Source: Candidatus Gastranaerophilales bacterium (GTDB lineage: Bacteria > Cyanobacteriota > Vampirovibrionia > Gastranaerophilales > Gastranaerophilaceae). From it: 16,980 bases of DNA. Made by a program: the position numbers and the translations under genes. The stretch covers positions 1 to 16,980 of the forward strand of contig QAMI01000040.1 in assembly GCA_003150395.1 (NCBI GenBank), given 5' to 3'. Below, in pieces: positions 1 to 6,435 of the stretch (position 1 is the first letter of the stretch; every line of letters begins with the position of its first letter). Below the pieces are notes generated by a model. The model was not told where the DNA came from. It ran no database searches and was given only the letters and a program-made list of their open reading frames with translations.

Positions 1-1
1 G

Positions 2-70
2 GATATTATTAAAAAAACTCGCTGGTGTCCAGATGGAAATTGTCTTTATCAATCCTGGATTTTAAAGTAA
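2..70 (+). CDS. Possible C-terminal end of an unidentified protein (partial)
   Basis: The second frame is open from the left edge to a TAA at 68-70 and would encode about 22 residues, including KTRWCPDGNCLYQSW. The two Cys and three aromatic residues look protein-like rather than random, but the stretch is too short to identify. No promoter or ribosome binding site can be seen because the gene would begin outside the window. It would converge on priA. It could equally be a chance open stretch. Positions 71-135 show nothing I can interpret. Confidence 0.3.
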   Translation, partial: DIIKKTRWCPDGNCLYQSWILK

Positions 71-135
71 AGAAGTATTTTGTATTTGAAAACAAGTGAA
101 AAATGCAATGATGCTTATCCGATTAAAATTTAAAT

Positions 136-2505
136 TCATAAAATATCCAGCGGGTCAACGTCAATGGCAAGTTTGATGTCTTTTGGCATTGTGATTTTGC
201 CCAAAAAACTTGAGACAAATTGATGACCTTTTTCGCCCATTTTATTTTTGATAATTATCTGAAATCTGTACATGCTGTTAATTCTCTCAATTACGCATGG
301 AGTAGGACCAAGAACCTCCAGTCGTTCTGAAATTCCGAATTTTTCAACCATTGTGCAAAGCCTTAGAGCAATTTCCTGAGCTGACTTTTCAGCGCGGAAG
401 TTGTTCTGTGAGCTTAAAATCAACCTTACAATCTGGCTGAAAGGCGGATAATCAAATTCTTCACGTGCAACAATTTCTGTTGCATAGAATTCGTCGTAAT
501 TCTGGGACTTTGCGCTTGCAAGTGCGTAGTAATCAGGGTTGTAGGTCTGGAAATACACTTTCCCCGAAAATTCTCCGCGTCCGGCGCGCCCTGCAACCTG
601 TGTCAAAAGCTGAAAGCCTCTTTCAGACGCCCTAAAATCGGGAAGGTTAAAACTTGCATCCGCCGAGATTACGCCGACAAGAGTTACGTTCGGGTTGTCC
701 AAACCTTTGGCAATCATTTGTGTGCCGACAAGAATGTCAATATCACCGTTTTGAAATCTTTCCAAAAGTCTTATGTGTTCGCCTTTTCTGACCAGAATGT
801 CGCTGTCAATGCGCTCAATTTTGTTTTCGGGGAAAAGGTCTTTTATGTATTGTTCGATTTTTTGCGTGCCTGTTCCGCTGTTTCTAAGCGCATCAGAGCC
901 GCATTCAGGGCAGAAATCAGGGAAATATTCTGTATGATTGCAGTAATGGCATTTTAACATCTGGTCTTTGCTGTGCCAAATCATAGGGATTGCGCAGTTC
1001 GGGCATTCAATCACGTGTCCGCAGGCTTTGCACTGTGTGAAGGTCGAAAATCCGCGGCGATTTATCAATAAAATTACCTGTTGTTTTTTTTCTAAAGTTT
1101 CTTTTATTGCGTTTTGCAAAGGTATTGAAATTACGTTTTTGTAAGCCGCGCGTCCGTATTCCTGCATGTTTATGACTGTTACGGGCGGAACTTTTGCATC
1201 GTTAAATCGTTTTTTTAGTTCAAAAAGATTTCCTGAATTTACTGCGCGGTAGTATGAGGAGATGTCCGGTGTTGCTGAGCCTAAAAGCAGCGGACATCTG
1301 TGGAATTCAGACAATTTTTGCGCTACAACTTTAGCATCATATCTTGGCGCGGGTGAAGTTTGCTTGTAAGCGCTTTCGTGTTCTTCGTCAATGATTATCA
1401 AGCCGATGTTTTTCAGTGGTGCAAAAACTGCAGATCTGGCGCCTGCAAGAATTTTGATTTCGTTTTTGTAAAGCTTTTGCCAAACATCATAACGCTCACC
1501 GTCAGAAATACTGCTGTGCCAGATTGCTACATCTTCGGTTCCGAATTTTTTTGCCAGGCGTTTGGTTAGTTGAGAGGCCAGCGCTATTTCTGGTGCAAGA
1601 AAAAGTACATTTTTGCCAGAGTCAATGCAGTCTTTTATTAGCTTGAAGTAAACTTCTGTTTTTCCGGAGGCTGTTACACCGTGAAGAAGAATGGTTGGAG
1701 GTTGTAAAGCTGTATTGTTCTCTATATACCCCGCCCCCGCCGTTCTAACGCTTGTTTCATTCGCTAAGAACGGCTCCGCCTCCCTGAAGGGGCGGGGAGT
1801 TTTAGCAATTTTCTGCTTAATTCCTTCATAAACGGCCTTCTGTTCGCCGGAAAGTTCAAATAACGGTTCTTTTTCGCTTATTTTGAGAATGTCGAGCGGG
1901 TTGCGGTAAATGTTTTCTTCCGTAAGTTTTAGGCAGCCGAGCGCCTCAAGTTTTTTTACGGTTGTACGGGTTGTTTTTGCCATTTTTTCAAACATTATTA
2001 AAGGCATTTTGCCGGAGGTTTTCAAAAGCTCCAAAACTTCTGCCTGACGTTTTGTGGCTCCCTCAAAACTTAAAAATTCAACAGCAAGCTCAGTTTTAGA
2101 CGCTTTTTCAATTAACTTCATTGGAATTGCGGCATTCAAAACTGTCACCAAATCGCAGCAATAATAATTTGCAACCCATTCAAGAAGTTTTAAATAATCA
2201 ATTGAGAAAAGCGGGGTTTCATCAAGAATTTTGCTGATTTTTTTTACCTTAAAATCCCCGGGTAAATAATCAGAAAAGCCCACGCAAAAGGCATTAATAA
2301 GCCCCTGGCGTCCGAACGGCACTAAAATTGCCTGACCTATTTGGAGTTTGGCTTTCATTTCATCAGGAATCAGATAACTGAAAGTTTTTACGCCGAGCCC
2401 TGTAATATTTACCAGTGCAAGTGCATATCTCGGTGAATTGTGAAGATTTGAGGGTGAAGAAGGGTCTTCAAAAAGCTTTAAATATTGCGGGTTTTCTTCA
2501 GTCAT
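136..2505 (-). CDS. priA: Primosomal protein N' (replication restart helicase PriA)
   Basis: PriA is the 3'-to-5' DNA helicase that recognises stalled forks and reloads the replisome. The 789-residue product has the family order: an N-terminal fork-binding region (about 25-130), a winged-helix part, then the helicase core. Visible motifs are LSGEQKAVYE (218-227), Walker A GVTASGKTE (276-284), DEEH (373-376), GSATP (409-413), the zinc-binding cysteines C492, C495, C501, C504, C519, C522, C532 and C535, and GTQMIAKG plus QVAGRAGRG near the C-terminus. Walker A has Ala where GVTGSGKTE is usual. Residues 237-259 are encoded by a GC-rich palindrome and sit between the Q-like motif and Walker A, where the family normally has a short linker. 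The reading frame is otherwise intact, so the gene is probably functional. The ribosome binding site is weak (GAAGA, 5 nt before ATG). A short intergenic palindrome separates it from the upstream PC4-type gene. Confidence 0.97.
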   Translation of the reverse strand: MTEENPQYLKLFEDPSSPSNLHNSPRYALALVNITGLGVKTFSYLIPDEMKAKLQIGQAILVPFGRQGLINAFCVGFSDYLPGDFKVKKISKILDETPLFSIDYLKLLEWVANYYCCDLVTVLNAAIPMKLIEKASKTELAVEFLSFEGATKRQAEVLELLKTSGKMPLIMFEKMAKTTRTTVKKLEALGCLKLTEENIYRNPLDILKISEKEPLFELSGEQKAVYEGIKQKIAKTPRPFREAEPFLANETSVRTAGAGYIENNTALQPPTILLHGVTASGKTEVYFKLIKDCIDSGKNVLFLAPEIALASQLTKRLAKKFGTEDVAIWHSSISDGERYDVWQKLYKNEIKILAGARSAVFAPLKNIGLIIIDEEHESAYKQTSPAPRYDAKVVAQKLSEFHRCPLLLGSATPDISSYYRAVNSGNLFELKKRFNDAKVPPVTVINMQEYGRAAYKNVISIPLQNAIKETLEKKQQVILLINRRGFSTFTQCKACGHVIECPNCAIPMIWHSKDQMLKCHYCNHTEYFPDFCPECGSDALRNSGTGTQKIEQYIKDLFPENKIERIDSDILVRKGEHIRLLERFQNGDIDILVGTQMIAKGLDNPNVTLVGVISADASFNLPDFRASERGFQLLTQVAGRAGRGEFSGKVYFQTYNPDYYALASAKSQNYDEFYATEIVAREEFDYPPFSQIVRLILSSQNNFRAEKSAQEIALRLCTMVEKFGISERLEVLGPTPCVIERINSMYRFQIIIKNKMGEKGHQFVSSFLGKITMPKDIKLAIDVDPLDIL
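1729..1797. repeat. GC-rich palindromic element inserted in frame in priA
   Basis: The outer arms CCCCGCCCC (1729-1737) and GGGGCGGGG (1789-1797) are perfect 9-bp complements. The inner arms GCCGTTCT (1739-1746) and AGAACGGC (1767-1774) are perfect 8-bp complements. The block is 69 bp, that is exactly 23 codons, and 46 of 69 bases are G or C, against a clearly AT-rich surrounding. It encodes PRPFREAEPFLANETSVRTA followed by GAG in PriA and leaves the frame open. This resembles Rickettsia-type palindromic elements that spread inside coding genes. No second copy is present in the window, so mobility is an inference. Confidence 0.75.
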
Positions 2506-2548
2506 AAAATTTCTTCACGCCTCACTTTTCACAATAAAATTACTTCAG

Positions 2549-2666
2549 ATTATCCACTTGAGAAATATAAGAAGATTCTTCGCCTTATTCCATCAAATCT
2601 GGAGTCTTGCTAATGATGTTATTAAACCGGCTCAGAATGACATGTGTGTTTAATTGAGTGGATAAT
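2549..2666. repeat. Nested palindromic (MITE-like) intergenic element
   Basis: Perfect 10-bp terminal inverted repeats ATTATCCACT (2549-2558) and AGTGGATAAT (2657-2666) enclose a second, imperfect inverted pair, GATTCTTCGCC (2574-2584) and GGCTCAGAATGAC (2629-2641). A third pair, CATCA (2591-2595) and TGATG (2613-2617), lies inside that. Read on the minus strand, the middle pair has the form GTCATTCTGAGCC...GGCGAAGAATC, a shape seen in intergenic repeats of many bacteria. The element fills almost the whole 168-bp gap between the PC4-type gene and priA. It has no coding capacity. Confidence 0.55.
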
Positions 2667-2673
2667 TTTGTAA

Positions 2674-2904
2674 TTATTCTGCCATAAATTCTTTTCTTGC
2701 TTCCTGAATAGCTTCTTCAAGCAAATCGAGCTGGTCTGGAGAAAAAGTTACGCCTTTTTTAGTCGGAAGCCAGGTTGCGCCTTCGTCAGTTGTGTAGAAT
2801 ATTCTCATATTCAGGTAACTTCTTCCTTTATATTCGCTTACAGAAATCTGTAGTTGTTCAGTGTCGCTTCTTTCGATAGTTGCCAAAATTTTTGCATCTG
2901 CCAT
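2674..2904 (-). CDS. PC4/YdbC-type ssDNA-binding protein
   Basis: This 76-residue protein matches the PC4 (transcriptional coactivator p15) fold seen in bacterial YdbC-like proteins. Its features are the beta-strand segment LQISVSEYKGRSYLNMRIFY (residues 18-37), then TWLPTKKGVTFSPDQLDLLEEAI, the Trp-Pro-Thr-Lys-Lys-Gly turn and the C-terminal helix typical of the family. Members bind single-stranded DNA as dimers and are thought to act in transcription or repair. The start is supported by AAGGAGAG 6-7 nt before the ATG. It lies upstream of priA on the same strand, separated by the palindromic element. Its promoter region contains a palindrome (2926-2944) and diverges from the pseudopilin promoter. 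Confidence 0.85.
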   Translation of the reverse strand: MADAKILATIERSDTEQLQISVSEYKGRSYLNMRIFYTTDEGATWLPTKKGVTFSPDQLDLLEEAIQEARKEFMAE

Positions 2905-2925
2905 CTTTTTCTCTCCTTATTAACT

Positions 2926-2944
2926 GGTACTAAAACATAGTACC
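2926..2944. promoter_or_regulatory. Palindromic operator candidate GGTACTA-N5-TAGTACC
   Basis: Perfect 7-bp inverted repeat around a 5-nt centre, placed between the presumed start of transcription and the ribosome binding site of the PC4-type gene on the minus strand. A minus-strand -10-like TATGTT (2934-2939) overlaps it, 16 nt from a TTGCAA -35 at 2956-2961. It may be a repressor site or an mRNA hairpin. I cannot tell which. Confidence 0.4.
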
Positions 2945-2955
2945 ATAAAAACAAT

Positions 2956-2984
2956 TTGCAATACGATATAAAATATGATAAAAT
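2956..2984 (+). promoter_or_regulatory. Sigma70-type promoter of the pseudopilin gene
   Basis: -35 TTGCAA (2956-2961), 17-nt spacer, -10 TAAAAT (2979-2984). The predicted mRNA starts near 2991, about 40 nt before the ATG at 3032. TTGCAA is self-complementary and can also serve as the -35 of the divergent PC4-type gene. Confidence 0.5.
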
Positions 2985-3031
2985 TTAGATATGTATAAGT
3001 AAGTATAAATAAGAAAGAGAAGGAGTTGAAA

Positions 3032-3905
3032 ATGCTTATTATAACTGAATTTCAGGGGGGGGGGGGCGTCTAAGAAGTCTCTCATTGCAGGGTTTTGCAA
3101 TAAACGTTTAGCCTGTCCTGAATGTATTAATGAAACCATTAGAATAAATAAAGTTAAAGAGCAAAAAGGGTTTACACTTGCAGAGGTTCTTATCACCATA
3201 GGTATAATTGGCATTGTTGCGGCAATGACTTTGCCGTCGCTTATTAATAACCAGAAAAATAAGGTACTCCAGACAGCTTTGAAAAAAGCTTATTCAAGGC
3301 ATTCGGAAGCTCTGATCCTTGTTAAGGCTGATGCCGGTGTTGATAATCTTTATGATGAATTTAGGGTATATCAGAAGGAAGACTCCAGTAAAGATTATTA
3401 TTACAGAGCAAAAGAGTTTACTGAAATGTATAAAAGCAAACTGAATGTAATTGGATCCTGTAAGTACAATAAAGCACCAAGAACATATACCAATAACAAA
3501 GAAGCAATAGTGGATATAGGGGGTGTTACGGAACCTTCTTGGTTTTTGTCTGACGGAACTTGTGCCGAGATATTGATTAATGGAGGCAGGGTTGGTCTGA
3601 CGGTTGATGTAAATGGTGCTGGAAAGGGACCAAACAGGTTTGGACATGACCTTTTTCTCTTCTGGGTTAATACAAAAGGCGTTTTGGAACCTTTAAAAAT
3701 GTCTAAGTTATATAGCAAAGAAGAGCAGGATGACTTCACATCTCAGGGTAAACCTGTGAGTGATGGTTGGAAAGGTCAGTTAGGAGAACCTTGCAGTGCA
3801 AAATCAGAGCAGGCTGGTAATGGTATGGGATGTACTTGGTATGCTCTTAATGATATCAGCCCTGATGACAGCTCTGCCCGCTACTGGGAAAATCTGCCTA
3901 AGTAA
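3032..3905 (+). CDS. Type IV pilin/pseudopilin-like protein, frame broken at a G12 tract
   Basis: The well-placed start is ATG 3032, with AAGGAG 6 nt upstream. That frame reads MLIITEFQ, runs into 12 consecutive G (3055-3066) and stops at TAA 3071-3073. With 11 (or 14) G the frame joins the long downstream frame, giving about 290 residues to TAA at 3903-3905. The prepilin peptidase motif KG/FTLAEVLITIGIIGIVA (Gly codon 3168-3170, conserved Glu at +5) lies upstream of the first ATG in the downstream frame (3225). Starting there would lose the motif, so the join matters. The rest is an ALKKAYS helix and a Cys-containing globular domain, as in minor pilins or type II pseudopilins, which I cannot assign more precisely. 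The predicted leader is unusually long (about 46 residues) and contains CNKRLACPEC. The break may be phase variation, a sequencing error in the homopolymer, or decay. Confidence 0.8.
3055..3066 (+). repeat. Homopolymeric G12 tract (candidate phase-variation switch)
   Basis: Twelve consecutive G in a strongly AT-biased genome, 23 nt inside the pseudopilin coding sequence. Loss of one G, or gain of two, would restore the full frame; the present count gives a 13-residue product ending GGGGV. Confidence 0.85.
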
Positions 3906-3950
3906 GTTGCAGCAAAGGTGCTTTATGTTAAACTTGAGGAATTGTTTAAT

Positions 3951-3981
3951 AAAAGCATAGGAAATCAATACCTATGCTTTT
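3951..3981. terminator. Bidirectional intrinsic terminator (pseudopilin / SEC-C gene)
   Basis: Perfect 11-bp stem AAAAGCATAGG (3951-3961) and CCTATGCTTTT (3971-3981) with a 9-nt loop, between two convergent genes. The A and T ends of the arms give a U-run on either strand. Confidence 0.85.
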
Positions 3982-4003
3982 AATTTATTTTGCTGTCATA
4001 TAA

Positions 4004-5311
4004 CTACAAGTTAGCGCCGCAGCATTTTTTGAACTTTTTGCCGCTTCCGCAAGGACAGGGGTCGTTCCTGCCGATTTTTGAAATATCAATGTTTGTTGTA
4101 TCAAGTTTCGGCTTTTCCTCTGTTTCTTCAATTATGCCAAGGGTTTGTGAAAATGCTTTTGATTTGTATAATACAGTTGTTGATGAGAATATTTTTTCAT
4201 TCAAATATCTGCTTTTGTATTTCTGCAAAATGTCTTCAAGTTTGTAACTGTTTTTCAAAATTTTATTTAAAACTTCCATAAAGTTTTCGTGCTTTGATGC
4301 AACTTTTTTTATCATGTTTGCTGAAATTTTGTCGTTCAAAAGGAAGTAATCAACACATTTGTCATAGTTGCCGACTTCTGTAACATCTTCAGCTTCAAAA
4401 ATTCTGTTAAAAGTGCCGTAAAACGGAACGGCGTACATGCCAAGTTCTTTATCAAAAATTATGCCGACATCGTAGGTTTCTTCATGGGACGAAAAACCGC
4501 CGAGAGAATTCTCAAGAAAATTGTTGTAGCTGTTGTTAAATTCTTTAACATTAAAGAAGTTATACACCTGTGGAAGTTTGATTTTGTCTTGAAAATCAGC
4601 CTTTTCTCCGGTTTCTGAATAATCATTGAAAAGCCCGATTAAATCATCTGCATATTTGTTTGTTGTTATAACTTCATCAGTCCCAAAAAATTCAACAAAT
4701 TTGTCGTAAATATTTGAAACTTCCTGTTCAAGTTCTTTTTGTTTTTCTGCATTGTCAAGATAAACAAGTTCCGGATTTTGTACGATTTTTGCGACGGCAT
4801 ATCTGTAAGCTTCATCTTTTCTTGATGCCGAAAGAACACCGGATATTTCCAAAAGGTAAGATTTGTCATTGTGGTAGAAAATTCTTGCAACAACATATTG
4901 GCCTGAACCAATTCCTCTGAAGGATGTCATTTTTACAAGGGAAAGTGCTTCATAAGTTTTTTCGTTTACGATGTTGTAAAGACTGAATCCGTTTTTTAAA
5001 ACTTTTTTAACTTCAAAAACAGAAGCAATAGACTTTTTCAATTCTTCAATTATCTGTTTGCCAGTTTCTGACAGACCGTTTTTGCGTTCCAGATAAATAT
5101 CAAACACAGATTTTCTTTCAGAACCGAGGTTTCTTTCAAAGATATAATTAAAGCATGCTGCCTGAAATTGTACAGAGGTAGTATTAGAATTCAAGCCTAT
5201 TGTTTTAATGTACTCTGCAAAGTCCGGCTGAACTATTTCATCTTGCCTTATGAAAAGTGCTAAATCTTTTATTATATCATTAATTTCTTTCAAGTCTTCT
5301 AAAATAACCAT
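4004..5311 (-). CDS. SEC-C motif domain protein of unknown function
   Basis: The 435-residue product ends with GRNDPCPCGSGKKFKKCC, the zinc-binding SEC-C motif (C419, C421, C430, C431; spacing C-x-C-x8-C-C) first known from the SecA C-terminus. The preceding ~410 residues are acidic and rich in Glu, Lys, Phe and Tyr, have no signal peptide or membrane segment, and I do not recognise them as a family. SEC-C modules often act as a tag for interaction with ribosomes, SecB or nucleic acid, but nothing here fixes the role. The start is backed by GAGGGAG 6 nt upstream. A promoter lies at 5352-5380. The gene stands alone between the shared terminator and the divergent matrixin-like gene. Confidence 0.85.
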   Translation of the reverse strand: MVILEDLKEINDIIKDLALFIRQDEIVQPDFAEYIKTIGLNSNTTSVQFQAACFNYIFERNLGSERKSVFDIYLERKNGLSETGKQIIEELKKSIASVFEVKKVLKNGFSLYNIVNEKTYEALSLVKMTSFRGIGSGQYVVARIFYHNDKSYLLEISGVLSASRKDEAYRYAVAKIVQNPELVYLDNAEKQKELEQEVSNIYDKFVEFFGTDEVITTNKYADDLIGLFNDYSETGEKADFQDKIKLPQVYNFFNVKEFNNSYNNFLENSLGGFSSHEETYDVGIIFDKELGMYAVPFYGTFNRIFEAEDVTEVGNYDKCVDYFLLNDKISANMIKKVASKHENFMEVLNKILKNSYKLEDILQKYKSRYLNEKIFSSTTVLYKSKAFSQTLGIIEETEEKPKLDTTNIDISKIGRNDPCPCGSGKKFKKCCGANL

Positions 5312-5351
5312 CTAATCTCCCTCGTCTGTAAACATAACTGTGTTTGGAATT

Positions 5352-5380
5352 AGAATAATTTAAACAAATGTAAAATTCAA
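5352..5380 (-). promoter_or_regulatory. Promoter of the SEC-C gene
   Basis: On the minus strand: -35 TTGAAT (5375-5380), 17-nt spacer, -10 TATTCT (5352-5357). It gives a leader of about 35 nt with a normal ribosome binding site. Confidence 0.4.
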
Positions 5381-5402
5381 TACCTATAATAGGATAATTT
5401 TA

Positions 5403-5439
5403 TTTCCAAAGATAAAATGTATGCTATAATAGGAGTATG
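5403..5439 (+). promoter_or_regulatory. Extended -10 promoter, probably leaderless
   Basis: TGCTATAAT (5422-5430) is an extended -10 with a perfect TATAAT hexamer. A weak -35 TTTCCA (5403-5408) lies 16 nt upstream. TATAAT ends 6 nt before ATG 5437, so transcription should start at or next to the A of the ATG. The AGGAG at 5431-5435 is only 1 nt from the ATG, too close to act as a Shine-Dalgarno. The 11-mer CTATAATAGGA also occurs 40 bp upstream (5384-5394). Confidence 0.6.
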
Positions 5440-6033
5440 AAAAAAATATTTTTATTAGCGGGAATTTTGTTATTAACGGCTGGAAGTGTATTTGCGTATT
5501 CAATGCCGCGCTGGGGAATGACTTCAGTCGATGTTTATATTGAAGAAAATGAATTTAGTAATGCTGTTCAGAGAGCTTTTGAAGCCTGGGCGCAGGCAAG
5601 TAACGGAAAGCTGAGGTTTAGATTTTATACAACCAGATTTGCCTCTAACAACGCACCGATAAAAGTTTCATTTGTAAATGAACAGGCTCCCTATTATATT
5701 ACCAGATCGAAACGGCATGAAACTACAGGCTACTTTACAAACATGGAAGACGGTTTCATTAATGCTGCGCGTGTCCAGATTTACACGCAAACAAGAGAAA
5801 AAAGACCTGTTACAAGTGAAGAGGTCTATAATTCAATGCTTAACGAAGTTGGATATATTTTGGGACTTGAAAAATTGTTTGGGCAGTGTGATCCGCCTTC
5901 TGTAATGTGTATGGATCAAGTTGGGCTACATAATAGTTTGACGGAAAGAGATAGAGAATTGCTTATTGAAAAATATGAACGCTCAAGCAACGATATTAAA
6001 GAAATGAAGTCCAAACAAAATAAAAACAGATAA
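5437..6033 (+). CDS. Secreted matrixin-like protein with a degenerate zinc site
   Basis: The 198-residue product starts with a classical signal peptide, MKKIFLLAGILLLTAGSVFA, with cleavage predicted after residue 20. The rest follows a small matrixin (M10-like metzincin): an early ...AVQRAFEAWAQASNGKLRF segment (43-61), then NEVGYILGLEK (136-146) aligned with the family HExGHxLGLxH, then a Met-turn-like SVM (155-157) and a C-terminal LTERDRELLIEKY helix. All three zinc histidines are replaced (N136, Y140, K146), while Glu137, Gly139 and Gly143 remain, so it should not be an active zinc protease. It may be a pseudoenzyme that binds peptide or cell-wall material. It has its own promoter and is divergent from the SEC-C gene. 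The family link is my reading of motifs and spacing. Confidence 0.75.
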   Translation: MKKIFLLAGILLLTAGSVFAYSMPRWGMTSVDVYIEENEFSNAVQRAFEAWAQASNGKLRFRFYTTRFASNNAPIKVSFVNEQAPYYITRSKRHETTGYFTNMEDGFINAARVQIYTQTREKRPVTSEEVYNSMLNEVGYILGLEKLFGQCDPPSVMCMDQVGLHNSLTERDRELLIEKYERSSNDIKEMKSKQNKNR

Positions 6034-6128
6034 TTTGACATTACAAATTTTGGTGGTAATATCAAAATTGCAGTATAAATAACTTTCTTTGCAGCCAAAA
6101 CTTAGTTTTGATACTGAAAAGTAATATT

Positions 6129-6192
6129 GGGATGCCGCATTTTGCCGAAAAAACGATTAAGTATTGTTTTTTGAGAGTATGGTAGCGCACCA
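6129..6192 (+). repeat. tRNA-Pro 5'-half derived hairpin unit A
   Basis: Begins GGGATG and ends GGTAGCGCACC, both shared with the 5' half of the neighbouring tRNA-Pro(CGG). Between them, in place of the D-loop start, is a 10-bp hairpin, AAAAAACGAT (6148-6157) and ATTGTTTTTT (6163-6172), with loop TAAGT. No anticodon loop or T-arm follows, so this is not a tRNA gene. It is clearly homologous to unit C (6339-6406). Confidence 0.6.
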
Positions 6193-6245
6193 GATGACAA
6201 ATGTTTTTTGAAAATTGAATAGTTAATAAATAATAAAAATATCGT

Positions 6246-6319
6246 CGGGATGTAGCGCAGCTTGGTAGCGCACCGTGTTCGGGTCGCGGGGGCCGCAGGT
6301 TCAAATCCTGTCATCCCGA
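6246..6319 (+). tRNA. tRNA-Pro (anticodon CGG)
   Basis: 74-nt cloverleaf. The acceptor CGGGATG/CATCCCG is perfect, the D-stem is GCGC/GCGC, and the anticodon stem CCGTG/CGCGG (one G-U) holds loop TTCGGGT with anticodon CGG. The T-arm is GCAGG-TTCAAAT-CCTGT and the discriminator is A. CCA is not encoded, so it must be added enzymatically. A T-run follows at once (6322-6327). Confidence 0.95.
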
Positions 6320-6338
6320 TATTTTTTATAGCAATAAT

Positions 6339-6406
6339 CGGGACGTGGCACTCTGCCGAACAAAACAATTAAATATTGTTTTGTGAGAGGTGGTAGCGTA
6401 GCTACC
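6339..6406 (+). repeat. tRNA-Pro 5'-half derived hairpin unit C
   Basis: Begins CGGGACGTGGC, identical to the 5' end of tRNA-Pro(GGG), and ends GGTAGC-GTA-GCTACC (6392-6406), close to that tRNA's GGTAGCGTGCTACC. The D-loop start GCAGCTT is replaced by a small GGCA-CTC-TGCC hairpin and a perfect 10-bp hairpin, ACAAAACAAT (6360-6369) and ATTGTTTTGT (6375-6384), with loop TAAAT. Relative to unit A, one base pair changed on both sides (C-G here, A-T in A), which supports a conserved stem. Confidence 0.65.
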
Positions 6407-6435
6407 AAGCAATGCCAAGTCTTAAAAAAATTAAT

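Noticed and set aside
2930..3214. 94-aa minus-strand open frame opposite the pseudopilin 5' end
   Set aside because: It reads the G-tract and the pilin hydrophobic segment in antisense, and overlaps the divergent promoters; no ribosome site.
3225..3905. Pseudopilin starting at ATG 3225
   Set aside because: This ATG is inside the hydrophobic helix after GFTLAEV and has no ribosome site; starting here would remove the prepilin cleavage motif.
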